Source: Sweltsa coloradensis (lineage: Eukaryota; Arthropoda; Insecta; Plecoptera; Chloroperlidae). Taken from it: a stretch of DNA of 64,000 nt. The position numbers and the translations under genes are program-made. Location: the NCBI GenBank assembly GCA_024449915.1, contig JAMZAV010000648.1:400054-464053 (forward strand), written 5' to 3'. The notes under the pieces were generated by a model. It was not told the origin of the DNA and made no database searches. It saw only the letters and a list, made by a program, of their open reading frames with translations. Positions 48,201 to 57,935 of this stretch are shown here, piece after piece. Position 1 is the first letter of the stretch, and each line of letters opens with the position of its first letter.

Positions 48201-50924
48201 GAGGTCTCCACTAACTTCCTGGACAAGTTCTCGCACTCATTGTTCTGAGAACAAGACACAGCATTGTCATATAGGCCTACCTTTGTTGTGTACAGGTATG
48301 AGATTGTGTTACGTTACGTTAGCGGCAGTCATCATCAGTAGGTCAAAATGTTTTGTTAGCCTTCAGGATGTGTTTTATGTTCTCTATTCTTTCCAATCCT
48401 GTAAAACTCCCCATTAACCAATGCTGGTTTTGTTTATTTTATTTTACTTTTAGGGCAAGTCAACCACTGCCTAGGGGATGTGGGGAGAAAAGACCCATGG
48501 TGGACAGATCCAGCCACAGGCAAGGGGAGGAAAGGGGGGTTTCTAACATCGTCGTGACCGTTGTCGTCATTGTCATCATTTATGTTGTCATTGAGGAGGT
48601 CGTCGAAGTGAGGGGTGGGGCATTCCCTGACGATGACTGCCAGAGCTCGCCCAGCCACAGGCGATTTCTCGCGTTCTGCCGCAATGCTATATTTATGATC
48701 GCTTAATGCACTCAGTTCAGATTGATGCCGAGTGAGTGCCACTCACTTTTCAACTCGGGTCTTTGGGTATACTTTTTGAATACAATGGTTATACAAACAG
48801 ACCTTGGTAGGCTGAAGAACAATACTCTGAAGCATTAGTGTCAGCTGGAGAACTAGCCACTCAGATCTCATCAGTCAGCCTCTATCACATCTGCGTGCCT
48901 AGAGCAAACCCCTAAAAGCACATTCACTCGGGGTCTCTCTGAACTGCGGGCATTAAGCGACCACAAAAGTCACGTTCATGAAATCACTTCAAGATAATGT
49001 AGCACCGTGGGACATAGGACAAATTTACACTGCAAGGATAGCAACACTAGACTGCTGTAAAATCATTATAGGAAAGATTTTAGTAAAGATAAGTAATACT
49101 AATACCCAGTAGACCAACATATTTACCGTTTCTAGGCTTTGGATTTTTAGTTACCGTATTGTTCTGACTTTAAGTCCACCCACCCCCGTTAACGATCGTG
49201 TACTTCCGGTTTGTGCCTGTTCGGCCATATTGATTGTTATGAACAAAGCCTAGGCCACTTCCATGAACTGTGGTAGGCCCTAGGTTACCTAGGTTACCAC
49301 AGCATTCATGCGTCAGTTGAAAGTAAATAATGAACAATCAAAATGGCTGCCAATTTGAAGTGCTAACTTGTACACTGCCGACCACAGAGCTAGTCCTCCA
49401 GTACCAACGTTATAATATTTATAACTCCAAGGTTAGATCATCCATTTCTTTTTTCTTTCTTTCTTTCTTTTAATTGCATAATGGCGACCCCTCGCACAAT
49501 ATGTGTCCGGGGTATATTACAGGTCACAGGTCTTAAAACTAAGTTATACATATTATACTATCTCACAAGGCAGTACAAAACTAACATCATAAAATCCATT
49601 AATAAATACTGTACATTAAATATGAGCATGACCCTAATGATGTATAAATAAATATATATATAGGGCTATTAAAAACAATGAAGGACATAGGCCGTGTATA
49701 CGTATTGTCGAAGTCAGTACAAGTACGTTACCTTCAGCACTAGTTTGTTGGAAGCCGCCTCCAGTTGATCCTGCATGTGTTGTACTTCTATGCGGTGTTT
49801 GTCTCTAAGACTGCTCAACATGATGTCTGTGTTCGGGTCGGGTCCAGCCCCCCGTTGTAACATCGTCATCCGTTGTTGTAGGTCGGTGGCCGACGCCTGG
49901 CACAGTTCCAGGTCGCGGGATAGCTGCAACATACACGAGCGTCATTAGTCATTTCTGATGGGATTACAAATAGAAGCCTCCAAGTTCACCCATGTAGTAA
50001 AACTCTCACAATTATTAAATTCAGTTACAATTTTTTCCATGAGAAAACAATTATTAAGTTAGTGGGAACCTAAGTAATTGTGGATGATTGGATTTCCATC
50101 AATGGATAGTTTAGTTGTAATCTTTTTATTAGGGTTGCCGTTCGATACGAATTTCAGTATCGATAATCGGACCAGTTAAATCGATTATCGAACGCGATTA
50201 TCGTTTTAAAAAAATATCGATCGTTAATCGATAATCGAATCAAAATTAGGCCTAAATTTGCTGGTATACCGACGCGGACCGTGGACCTTTTGCGAGTGCA
50301 TCCTTTTGTTCCTTCTATTTGCTCAGAACAGGGGTTTTCCACGCTATAATAGCAACGTCTTTCACGAGCTCCCCCTCCCCCCCCCCAAGCGTCTGGCCGG
50401 CGCGACGAGAGCGAGCTTAGTGGAGTAGACAGACCGCGCTATGCTACCCGGCTTGAGTGTTGTCTTTGTGAAGGTCGTTCTTCTTGGAAATCGTGGTTCT
50501 TTGAAGTTTCATTTCAGCTTTTGTTGAGATTGTTGTTCATTCATTTACGAGATATTATCAGTTTAACTATTCAATGCTCCGATATTTATTACGTGAGACG
50601 AGATGAATGTTAGACATTAGTTTGGAAGACGACGTAATATTGGTGTGAGAGAACTGATAAGATAATATTATCGTAGCACTACGGAAATAAGAAAAGCGAT
50701 TACGAGTTGGCGTGGAGTGGGGAGGAATGCTGCATCTCGATAAAATACTTGTTGACCTTGCTTGGCCGTGACGCGCCGAGGTTGTGCAATCAGCGCCTGA
50801 TCGGCGCGGGAATGCAGTCGCCTGCCCCCCGAGCCGAGCCGGTCTGTAACACACAGGCGTCATGCTGGTGGCCTATACTGCACAGTGCAGGCGCTTCGTA
50901 CCTCACGCCTTACGAGTGTTGTGG

Positions 50925-50986
<62 letters not shown>

Positions 50987-53900
50987 GTGTTTATTCCGTA
51001 CATTCATTACATATTATATAATAAACATACGGATGGATGCTAATAGCAGACCGAAGATCCATTTGAGACATTACACACCCATCCTAAGAATTATATACAA
51101 CAATAATAAAATACATATCAAACAAGATGAAACAGACACATATCAAACTCTTGAAAAAACATTCTCTTGACTGCTCCCTCGAACCTACCGAGAGGAAGTT
51201 CCTTTACTTCAGAAGGTAGTGCATTCCAGAGCGCTGCCTCCCTGTAGTAAATGGATTTCTGGAATGCACTTGTTCGAGCAATTGGCATCCTTAAGGTCAA
51301 CCCCTTATTACTTCCGCGTCCTAAAATCTCAGTCCGATTTACTGGGGTAAGGCGCACAAGAGGGTCAAGATCAATGGTTCCACTCATACACCTTTTGAGG
51401 AAAATAATGTCACATCTCTTGAATACAGCCTCCAAACTAGGTATATTGAGGTATATTGATATATCTAGCAGTGGACGCATTTTTCACAGAATAAAGTGAT
51501 TAATGTCTTGACTGGTACTATTTTATGAAGTTCTGCAGAGCGGGCGGTAAATTACAAAATTTCGGGCGGGCGAGCTATTCGATTATCGAAATATCGATAA
51601 TCGATCCTGGAAGACTGAATCGATTGTTTCGGGAAATAATCGTATCGATCGATATATCGATTATCAAACGGCAACCCTACTTTTTATTGACATCCATAAC
51701 TTCACAATTTTTCATTCATACGTGATTACGAGATAGAGGCCTAACCCTACTACAAGAACACTGCATAGGAGTTCACTATATTCATGTGATATTGTAGTAA
51801 GCATAAGGGACTAGGTTTTCAGTAAATTTTTCTTTGATTTTTCCAGCAAATATGGTACGGGTACGGTACCTATTATTTAGGTAGTCCTACTGTATTAGGC
51901 TATTTATTTCTCTAGTTTATCATTTCATTTCATTTCATTTTATTGTCTTGTTTTGTATACCTAATACTAGCATATATTGTTACAATATTATGACAAGATA
52001 AACAAGTTCTAAACATTACATTATAAGCTAGCTAGCTATTAAACACGTCTTTTCAAAAGACTAAGACTTAAATATTAGGATGTATAGAAAATACTAAAAC
52101 TAATTTACATTAATTACAAAATACACTTTTACAACAATACAATAATACACAATAAAAATATATACTTTTACACTAATATAAGATAGGCTACTAGATAATA
52201 TAAGTCTAGGCATCTATAATATGCAAAATAAATTATTGTATTGTCAAGACATATTATTATTGTCCGCCAAGAACTCCTCAATATCGTAGTATTCTTTTTC
52301 AACAAGAAATGTCCTAAGATCCTTTTTAAATGTATCAGTTGGTTTGTTTTTGATAATGGCAGGTAGCTTATTAAAAAGGATTATTCCTGCATATGTGGGG
52401 CTTTTCTCATATACAGCCAGCCTATGGGATGTCACAAATATATCATTTTTCCTCCTAGTATTGTAATTATGAATATTGATGTTTTTTTTATATCTCCCCT
52501 ATGATTAATTAAAAATAATATTACTTTGTAAATATAGAGGCATGCAAGAGTAAGAATATTCAACGTTTTGAAATGTCCTCTACATGTATCCCCTTTCTTA
52601 ATTTTATCTAGTATTCTTAAAGCTTTTTTTTGCATGACAAAGATCTTATGAAAATTGTTTTTTGATGTATTACCCCACGCTATACTACTTTATACTACTT
52701 TCCCCGACTGGTTTGGCTACAGGTAGGGCCAAGACCACCTACCTAAATAACGTTTAAGTAAAATAAAGTGATGACTGAATACTGGCAAGTTACAAACAAA
52801 TACCCTCTAAGCCAATCTAATAGTAACTAATTAATACTTACATTCCGTTTCAAGGTTTCCAAATTTGTAACTTGTTCCTTTAAAGTAGTCACGTCACCTT
52901 CAAGTTCATTAATTCTTCCTTTGCTCGTTACTGTAAAAGAAATAAAATCAACCATAAAGGGAAGCCAACTTGGCAAATGAGACTAACAAAATAAAATTAT
53001 TGGCCTACCAATGTCAAGCAAGAGTTTTTAAGAAAATCATTGTAGGGGGGGAAATCAATCAATTTGTAGATTGATAATTGAACGTAGGCTAGATTTTCAA
53101 TGCCTACTATCATACGATAGTTTCTTCCCCACTCAATTTAACCAGAAGAACGATTTCGTATATATTGCTAGCTCACCGAGAACGTTGGCTTGTTGTGTGA
53201 GTGAGAGCTGAAGACGTTCTTTGTCTGCTTCGTTGACAGTCGCTTGTCGTCGCCACTTTTCGACCTCGCCCGTAAGTCGCTCCACTTCCCGCACCCTGAC
53301 TTCGTACAACACTTTAAGCTGCTCCATGCTGTTGTAGCCTGTAATCAACCAGGAGAGGTATACAAATGTTAAGAGGGAATAGGACACATGTAGACAGTTG
53401 GCAAATTAGGTAGCTACCCTACTCGCTTGGCCGGGAAGAATCCAATGTTAACTTTAGGCCTACATTTGACAATAAAGCATACATTAACAGTCATACTCAT
53501 AGATTATCAATATTTTTTGTTAATCAGCCACGATAAATCCACAAATAGACCTATGGTCAATTTTGCACTTTTTAACAAAATCCCAAATCCCCAAAAACAT
53601 TTTTATTTTAAATTAAAAACTAAAAAGTTAATTATTTGAAAAGTGTTAGACGTAGGCCTAGAACCTACCCTATAGTATGTCCGTGTCCGTGACAACTACT
53701 CAAAGTTTCCAACATCTGTGGCCTCGGTCGGCCAAACGAACAGAAATTTGCTTAAAAACTTATGTCCTATTTAAAATCCTCTTAATGATCATATTATCAT
53801 GATCATAATTGGATAAATTGCACAAAACTGGAAATACATCCACAAACCTATAGCCTAAACCTAACTGTCCTTGAATTTTTCCTTGAACAACTACAGTAAA

Positions 53901-54222
53901 ATGCCAAGTTTAATCAAGAATGGAACTAAATATAAATCCCACCTGCTTGTCTGTACTGTTCATTGTCAGAAAAATGCTCGTAGGACCCTGGGCTCGTACG
54001 GTAGCAATGTTTATAATGTTCCGACACATTTGATATCGAGTCCCCACCGCCAGACAAGTATGCAGGGCTGACCTGGTCTTCGTCTACGCTGTTTGCCAGA
54101 TAAGGAGTGCGACGAGCATTTGTGTTGCTGTACTTGCTGATGACACTGCCTTCCTCGCTTTCGTTGCCAACATCATCGTCCATGTGAAGATCGTCAAACG
54201 CATTTGAAAGAATAGTCTGAAT
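38505..54222 (-). CDS. CEP152: CEP152/Asterless-like centriole scaffold protein (5' end not found)
   Basis: CEP152 recruits PLK4 and CPAP to the proximal centriole to start procentriole assembly. Eleven exons (54222 to 38505) are consistent in phase and give about 832 residues, mostly coiled coil. Diagnostic matches to vertebrate CEP152 are: IQTILSNAFDDLHMDDD near the N-terminus (vertebrate QQLLTDLPHDMLDDD, close to the PLK4-binding region); EKVDTINRLSRSLEEGQRQ (EKTEIINKLTRSLEESQKQ); MIQMGIGVGKK (YVDLGIKKVNWKK); and KLYVEVCAAKDD (ECYLEVCREKDN). It is about half the vertebrate length, and the vertebrate C-terminal part is not recognisable. Two apparent single-base frameshifts occur, at about 41201-41214 (one base missing) and about 38648-38668 (one base extra). 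Introns hold family 1 and 3 Helentron-like elements, a hAT element and LINE fragments. A first exon must lie above 54222. Confidence 0.75.
39366..39549. mobile_element. 184-bp MITE
   Basis: Inverted ends TACCGTATTT, each followed by GATTGCAAGCC after a few bases. No clear target duplication. In the CEP152-like intron between exons j and k. Confidence 0.5.
40389..40600 (-). CDS. CEP152: CEP152-like exon j
   Basis: AKEEVRKNLPKDLGDKSKSS to TLRIKEI, coiled coil. Acceptor CTCGTTAG, donor GTGAGT. Phase agrees with the second frame of exon i. Confidence 0.75.
41164..41316 (-). CDS. CEP152: CEP152-like exon i, with apparent frameshift
   Basis: IQLDSALMENEKIKKLYVEV CAAKDDVLAELNSAK in one frame, then GERAFMKKVADEIEK in another. 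The second frame continues correctly into exon j (phase 1, donor GTATAC). One base appears to be missing within 41201-41214. As written, the reading hits TGA at about 41192. Confidence 0.65.
41889..42137 (-). CDS. CEP152: CEP152-like exon h
   Basis: 83 codons from EVDLHKDNEAKLDGFNSELA through SEYLRFHDARLASM to EIQLQYWRR. The acceptor CTGTTCAG is good. The donor GTTAAT is weak but is the only GT that keeps frame with the next exon. Confidence 0.68.
42869..43563 (+). mobile_element. Helentron-like element, family 1, copy 2
   Basis: Starts TTAAGCGAGCGAAGCGAGCG after a T run, ends GAGCGTTTCCTAG then T. Contains a half-decayed X-box (TTTGCCATGGCAAC). Opposite in orientation to copy 3, 404 bp away in the same intron. 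Confidence 0.7.
43968..44675 (-). mobile_element. Helentron-like element, family 1, copy 3
   Basis: Same termini as the other copies, in reverse. Carries a long A-rich expansion at about 44565-44620. With copy 2 it forms a large inverted pair in the CEP152-like intron g-h. Confidence 0.7.
44269..44282. promoter_or_regulatory. Perfect RFX X-box palindrome inside family 1 copy 3
   Basis: GTTGCCATGGCAAC, intronic in the CEP152-like gene. Confidence 0.5.
44977..45122 (-). CDS. CEP152: CEP152-like exon g
   Basis: HKLKRKEIVRLQEQLDKEKE to KLREENANLLK, coiled coil. Acceptor TTTCCAG, donor GTAGAT, ends in phase 0. Confidence 0.78.
45241..45320 (+). repeat. tRNA-derived (SINE-like) segment
   Basis: TTGGTCTTGTGATTAGC (box A-like) and GGGTTCGATTCCCGC (box B and T arm) with tRNA-Val-like spacing. 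The acceptor stem does not pair, so not a functional tRNA. Confidence 0.5.
45400..45930 (+). mobile_element. Helentron-like element, family 3
   Basis: The 5' end is TTGGATGAGCGAAGCGAAG. AGCTCATCCA (inverted partner) lies near the end, then GCGTTTTCCTAG followed by T. Close relative of 13467-14054, but with a deletion at the 3' hairpin. In CEP152-like intron f-g. Confidence 0.65.
46366..46528 (-). CDS. CEP152: CEP152-like exon f
   Basis: GSDEVIQRYEATDLLDNEDT, then DSMIQMGIGVGKK and NAKLRDELKRCIA. Acceptor CTTCTAG, donor GTGAGT, ends in phase 1. Confidence 0.78.
47371..48053 (+). mobile_element. Helentron-like element, family 1, copy 4
   Basis: Starts TTAAGCGAGCGTTTCC (one 9-bp unit of the 5' motif lost), ends GCGTTTCCTAG then T. 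The X-box is changed to GTTACCATGGCAAC, still an X-box match. In CEP152-like intron e-f. Confidence 0.7.
48104..48244 (-). CDS. CEP152: CEP152-like exon e
   Basis: 47 codons in phase 0 with the best family match, EKVDTINRLSRSLEEGQRQ then IQHLM. The donor is only 50 bp from the end of the family 1 element at 47371-48053. Confidence 0.82.
48458..48700 (+). repeat. Dispersed repeat shared with 3236-3460
   Basis: Same block order as 3236-3460 in reverse, with GTCGTC/GTCATT-type runs between GGGGAGG-like borders. The two opposing ORFs over it are repeat readings. Confidence 0.5.
49446..49472. repeat. TTTC microsatellite
   Basis: A short run of TTTC units in CEP152-like intron d-e. Confidence 0.7.
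49732..49923 (-). CDS. CEP152: CEP152-like exon d
   Basis: 64 codons from LSRDLELCQASATDLQQRM to QDQLEAASNKLVLK, phase 0 on both sides, donor GTAACG. LRDKHRIEVQHMQDQ corresponds to the REQHESIVMGLTKKY region of vertebrate CEP152. Confidence 0.78.
50130..51679. mobile_element. Non-autonomous hAT-like element, ATCGAT-rich, with LINE inside
   Basis: Ends TAGGGTTGCCGTTCGATA and (complement) TAGGGTTGCCGTTTGATA, with 8-bp duplications CTTTTTAT at 50122-50129 and 51680-51687. Many ATCGAT units near both ends. Contains a LINE fragment at 50925-51490. Shares the TAGGGTTGCC tip with the autonomous hAT at 19228-21836, so it may be cross-mobilised. In CEP152-like intron c-d. Confidence 0.78.
50925..51490 (-). 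mobile_element. LINE 3' fragment with TTA microsatellite tail
   Basis: The minus-strand ORF 51118-51480 includes RMPIARTSAFQKSIYYREAA followed by LWNALPSEV, the conserved C-terminal end of many LINE ORF2 proteins. Its 3' tail is the AAT/TTA microsatellite at 50925-50986. Confidence 0.7.
51912..52684 (-). mobile_element. LINE B, 5'-truncated copy
   Basis: Near-identical to the 3' end of the LINE at 57936-59622, including the last part of the reverse-transcriptase protein (AVYEKSPTYAGIILFNKLPA) and a TTTCAT/ATGAAA-type tail. Has the same A8 frameshift as the other copy, but keeps the C-terminal reading FKKDLRTFLVEKEYYDIEEF intact. Confidence 0.8.
52842..52930 (-). CDS. CEP152: CEP152-like exon c
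   Basis: A short exon encoding VTSKGRINELEGDVTTLKEQ and NLETLKRN. Acceptor TTTTACAG, donor GTAAGT. Fits the phase of exons b and d. Confidence 0.75.
53177..53338 (-). CDS. CEP152: CEP152-like exon b
   Basis: Coiled-coil sequence YNSMEQLKVLYEVRVREVER through LSLTQQANVL. Acceptor ATTACAG, donor GTGAGC, phases 1 and 1. Confidence 0.78.
53943..54222 (-). CDS. CEP152: CEP152-like exon a (first recognised)
   Basis: Acceptor GATTACAG, then IQTILSNAFDDLHMDDDVGN and an acidic, Ser/Tyr-rich stretch. Ends in phase 1 before donor GTGGGA. An in-frame ATG is at 54183, but similarity extends upstream of it, so it is probably not the start. Confidence 0.75.
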
Positions 54223-55544
54223 CTGTAATCAGGTGGCAAAGCCCAAATATATATATTGTCACCTACTTAAATAAAACAATGCACAAGATTTGGTAGGTCT
54301 AGGAATTTCTAGGATGTGATGGTGCCTAGGGCAGGGGTCGGGCACCTGCGGATCCTGAGTGGGTCTAGCCTGGCTCTATACTTTTGTTAAGAAAATTCTC
54401 TAAAATTCAAAGTCAACTAAGTAAACCTGCAGCTGTCAACATGAGCGATGCAAATAAACGCGAGATATCAAATGAAAATCGTTCATTAATAGTGATTGGA
54501 CTGACAAATTCGGTGTTATTGATTGTAAAATGTAGTGGTTTTCCACTTTGTGCAATAGGCCCTCCTATGTGAAGTTTTCTTCCAATAAACAAGTAACATT
54601 AAGTGATTTTTTGTTAAGAGTCATAGGGGCCTGTAGGGTAAACAGTTTTCCCATGAAATATCCAAAAATACTGTGCTGAACTGCAGATTCAGCCATGAAC
54701 TATGCAGGTTCTACCTGTTTGTGCACGTGTTAGACCTAATTGTATAAAAATCATCAGGCATGCCGCATAAAGTTAGAAGTTAAAACTGTCCACATACAAA
54801 CCACATTTTCAAATTAATTATCTTAGCCTACTATCAAAAATTCAATCACAAAATAAACATTGATTGAATGGTTCACTATAGTACCAACATAAAAATTTAA
54901 AACTTATTATGTCGTCCATTTGTAGGCCTACCATATAAAAATAAAACTACCGGTATGTTAGGCCTATATTATGATGTAACTATTTTTCAATTATCTTGCT
55001 GTGGCTCCATATAGTGAAGGAGATATTAGGGAGTATGGGGATTTAATCTACAATCAAGAGTCTTGTTTGATATAATACGTACGATATAATTAATGAAGAC
55101 GTTTCAAGATATTGTCACAACTCACAAAGCGCTAGGCTAGGCCTAAGCCAGTAGCCAACAGAACACAACCCTAACCCGTCTTCTCGAGTATTCGCTGATA
55201 GCCACTACACAATCTCGTGCCACGATACCACTAATGCTTGTTACACTCAGATTTTAAATAACCACACAGGTTCACCCCTTTTATTCTAACACTCTCGTCA
55301 CTCACACTCCCCAGCTCCTACTCCATCACACCCTTCCCCCCACGATCGCCTAGCCACGCTCTACTTCCCGCCTTCTCCTCCCTCTCTCCAGTCTTACCAA
55401 CCCTGTAAAAATAACTAACTAGGTAACACAAAAATAACTAATACCTAACAATAGCAATCACAAATTTTCTTTAAAATTGGCTCCTAAGACAAAAAAGGTT
55501 CTAGGTAAGTACCGACCCGGCGACCCCCGCTTTAGGGCCTAGCC
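54223..55544. other. Upstream of CEP152-like exon a; first exon not located
   Basis: The missing 5' exon of the CEP152-like gene should lie here or beyond. A CT-rich, CpG-containing block at 55150-55400 could be part of a promoter, but no ATG with matching phase and donor was found. Confidence 0.3.
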
Positions 55545-56440
55545 AAAGTCATTTTTGTACAGAGGTGTTTCCTTTTGGAATTCAATTTCTTGTGATATTA
55601 GAAATCAGATTACTGAGATAGGAATCGTACAGTTAAAAAGTAAAATTGAAGCAATGATAATGAATCAAAGAGAAAAGAAAAATCGATTTTTACTATTTAT
55701 TTGTGGTTCATTGTCTGTGTGTTTGTGTAATGTTAATTTATCTTTAGTTCTTATTTATGTTTTTGCTATTCTCTTTGTTTGTTCATTATTGCTTTGATTA
55801 TGATATAATCAATGTATTTTCAATGATATTTTTCTGCCTAGATTGTCTGGTTGCTGTCTACTGGTTGAGCTGGCAACTTGAGTTAGGTGTCCTCATTGCT
55901 GTGATCAGTATTTGACGAGCAATTTCAAATAATTATATGTCTGATATAATTATATATTAGTGTCAAGATCTTTTACTAAATTGTTATCAAGATTTGAACA
56001 CAAGAATGAAGATTCGCGTTCGGTGGTTTCTTCCACGAAAGTTTGATTACTCCCTGATTTGCTGTTCCTGATTTTTGGCAAACCTCATATTCGTTTGAGT
56101 GGGATCGTCTTATAAATCAGTTTTTTTCTTTTTGTTTTTCTTTTTTAATGTTTTCTTATTCTTTTCTTCTTCTTTCTTCTTTCTTTTCTTTTTTTTCTAC
56201 ACCTTTTTTATATTTGATCCATTTAATTAATTGCATTTAATATCCTTTTTATTTGTGATCAAAATTGTTGTGTTTAATGCATTTTTGTTGTAGGCCTATT
56301 GTTACTATTTCAAATATTTACTAAACTGTAGCCTAGTTCATTGTTGTGTCTGCATCTATGTAATTAGATTTATTTAGTTGTCCTCCTTTGTAAATAAGTT
56401 TTATAACTGAATAGGATAGACGTTAAATAAATAAATAAAA
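55545..56440 (+). mobile_element. LINE 3' fragment
   Basis: LYRGVSFWNSISCDIRNQI resembles the FWNSLP box near the C-terminus of LINE ORF2. A T-rich 3' UTR follows, ending in an AAAT-type tail near 56425-56440. Confidence 0.5.
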
Positions 56441-56966
56441 TAATGAAAATGTCAATAGACCCCAAGCTTGGAGAACACCAAGTGCAGCATCAAAAACAAA
56501 ACATAAAGATCCTAGGCCTTTAGATGTACCAACATCACTCTAGCCCGCGCCTCCGGGCGTAGTTCATTCTGCGTTTTAGTAGAGTTCCAGCCGCGAGGAA
56601 CAAATCAACTCAATGAGCTTATTTGGCACCAAAACGACATGTAGATCGCAGCCCTGGCGGCCCGCTACGTCACAACATGGCTGGCGTAATTGTGATTCCG
56701 GGCTGGAGCGTATATGGCGCTAACGTGTGTCAGTCACGCCGGTTATGACAATTCGGGGAATACTTCCAATCTGTTTAATCTTATTTACCTATCTCGCAAC
56801 GCATTAAATAAGATCTATATTTTCATCAAAGGTTTGCATTTTTATGCTCTTTTACAACCACAAGTAGGCGTAGTTGCGTACGTAGGCCAACTATAGCCAA
56901 AATTGACCAAGATATACCTTCCTATTCCTATATTCCTGAATGGGATAGGGGTGAAATGTAAAATAT
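56441..56966. other. Intergenic, no gene recognised
   Basis: Contains a GC-richer block (about 56540-56720) with several CpG and a TGACGTA site on the minus strand. It could belong to a promoter, but nothing supports a transcript. Confidence 0.3.
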
Positions 56967-57325
56967 TTAAGCGAGCGAAGCGAGCGTTTCCATTTGACTC
57001 TGCCGGAAAAATTAGTCACTGGTTTTGTTTTGTTTTTTTTTTGTTTGTATGTCTCGCCATAACGTTCGAACGGAGGCTCGGATCGAGTTGAAATTTTGAC
57101 CATCCACAAGCTTTGTTCTCAATTGAATGCCATTAGTTTTGTGGCAAAATCGTTCAAAAAGTTAAAAAGTTACATTAAAGTTAATCGAAAGTTTTTTTTT
57201 TTAACTAAACGGCGACAAAATCTGAGATAGCCAAATCATTAAGAATGTCCGTCCGGTCACGAATATGTTAATTTTATTTTGATCCGATAAGTAGTGTAGT
57301 TGGAAATTGCATTATAACAAAAGTA
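56967..57325 (+). mobile_element. Helentron-like element, family 1, copy 5, 5' part
   Basis: Starts TTAAGCGAGCGAAGCGAGCG and stops at ACAAAAGTA. The remainder resumes at 62725 after a 5.4-kb insertion. Confidence 0.75.
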
Positions 57326-57935
57326 TATTTGTATTTGTATTTGTATTTTATTTGCACCTGTTAGATTACATTGGTGATGCCGTAACAATTACGGGCATCG
57401 TAACATAGGCATTGTCAAGTTTTTCAAGAGAATATACATTGAGTTATACTTACAGGCTAGGTATAAACTAAGATATTATATACATACTATATACATCTGT
57501 AGGCTATTTTGACTTGTCCTACTTTACTTATCCGTTAACATTAGTACATTTATTTATTTGGCAGCATAACGCCTAAATGTTACCTACTTTTATGTATTTA
57601 CAATTTCATACATCTAAATATTTCTATTCACTACATAGCTACAAGGGTATGCTCATGCTAAGCTGCTTTCTTGAAGTCATCTATATTGTACAAACATTTT
57701 TCTATTAGGTAACTTCTCAATTTTCTTTTAAATATTACCAGGTTCGTGACATTTTTTATTTCATCTGGCAGGTTGTTGAATAGCATTTTTCCTGCATAAA
57801 CAGGAGCTTTATCTATAATCTTTAATTTAGTAGTTGTCATATGTAGGTTGTCCTTGTTTCTTGTATTATACTGATGAGTATCAGAGTTTTTCAAAAATGT
57901 GTCATGATGGTGTTCACACACATATATTATGGTTG

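Noticed and set aside
48353..48742. Opposing ORFs of 102 and 117 codons in a CEP152-like intron
   Set aside because: They lie on a dispersed repeat shared with 3236-3460, whose reading frames are not conserved.
50707..51021. ORFs ending in poly-Leu or poly-Ile
   Set aside because: The homopolymer residues are translations of the TTA microsatellite at 50925-50986.
54961..55002. Minus-strand ATG at about 55000 as first exon of the CEP152-like gene
   Set aside because: The frame closes after 7 codons and there is no donor in phase with exon a.
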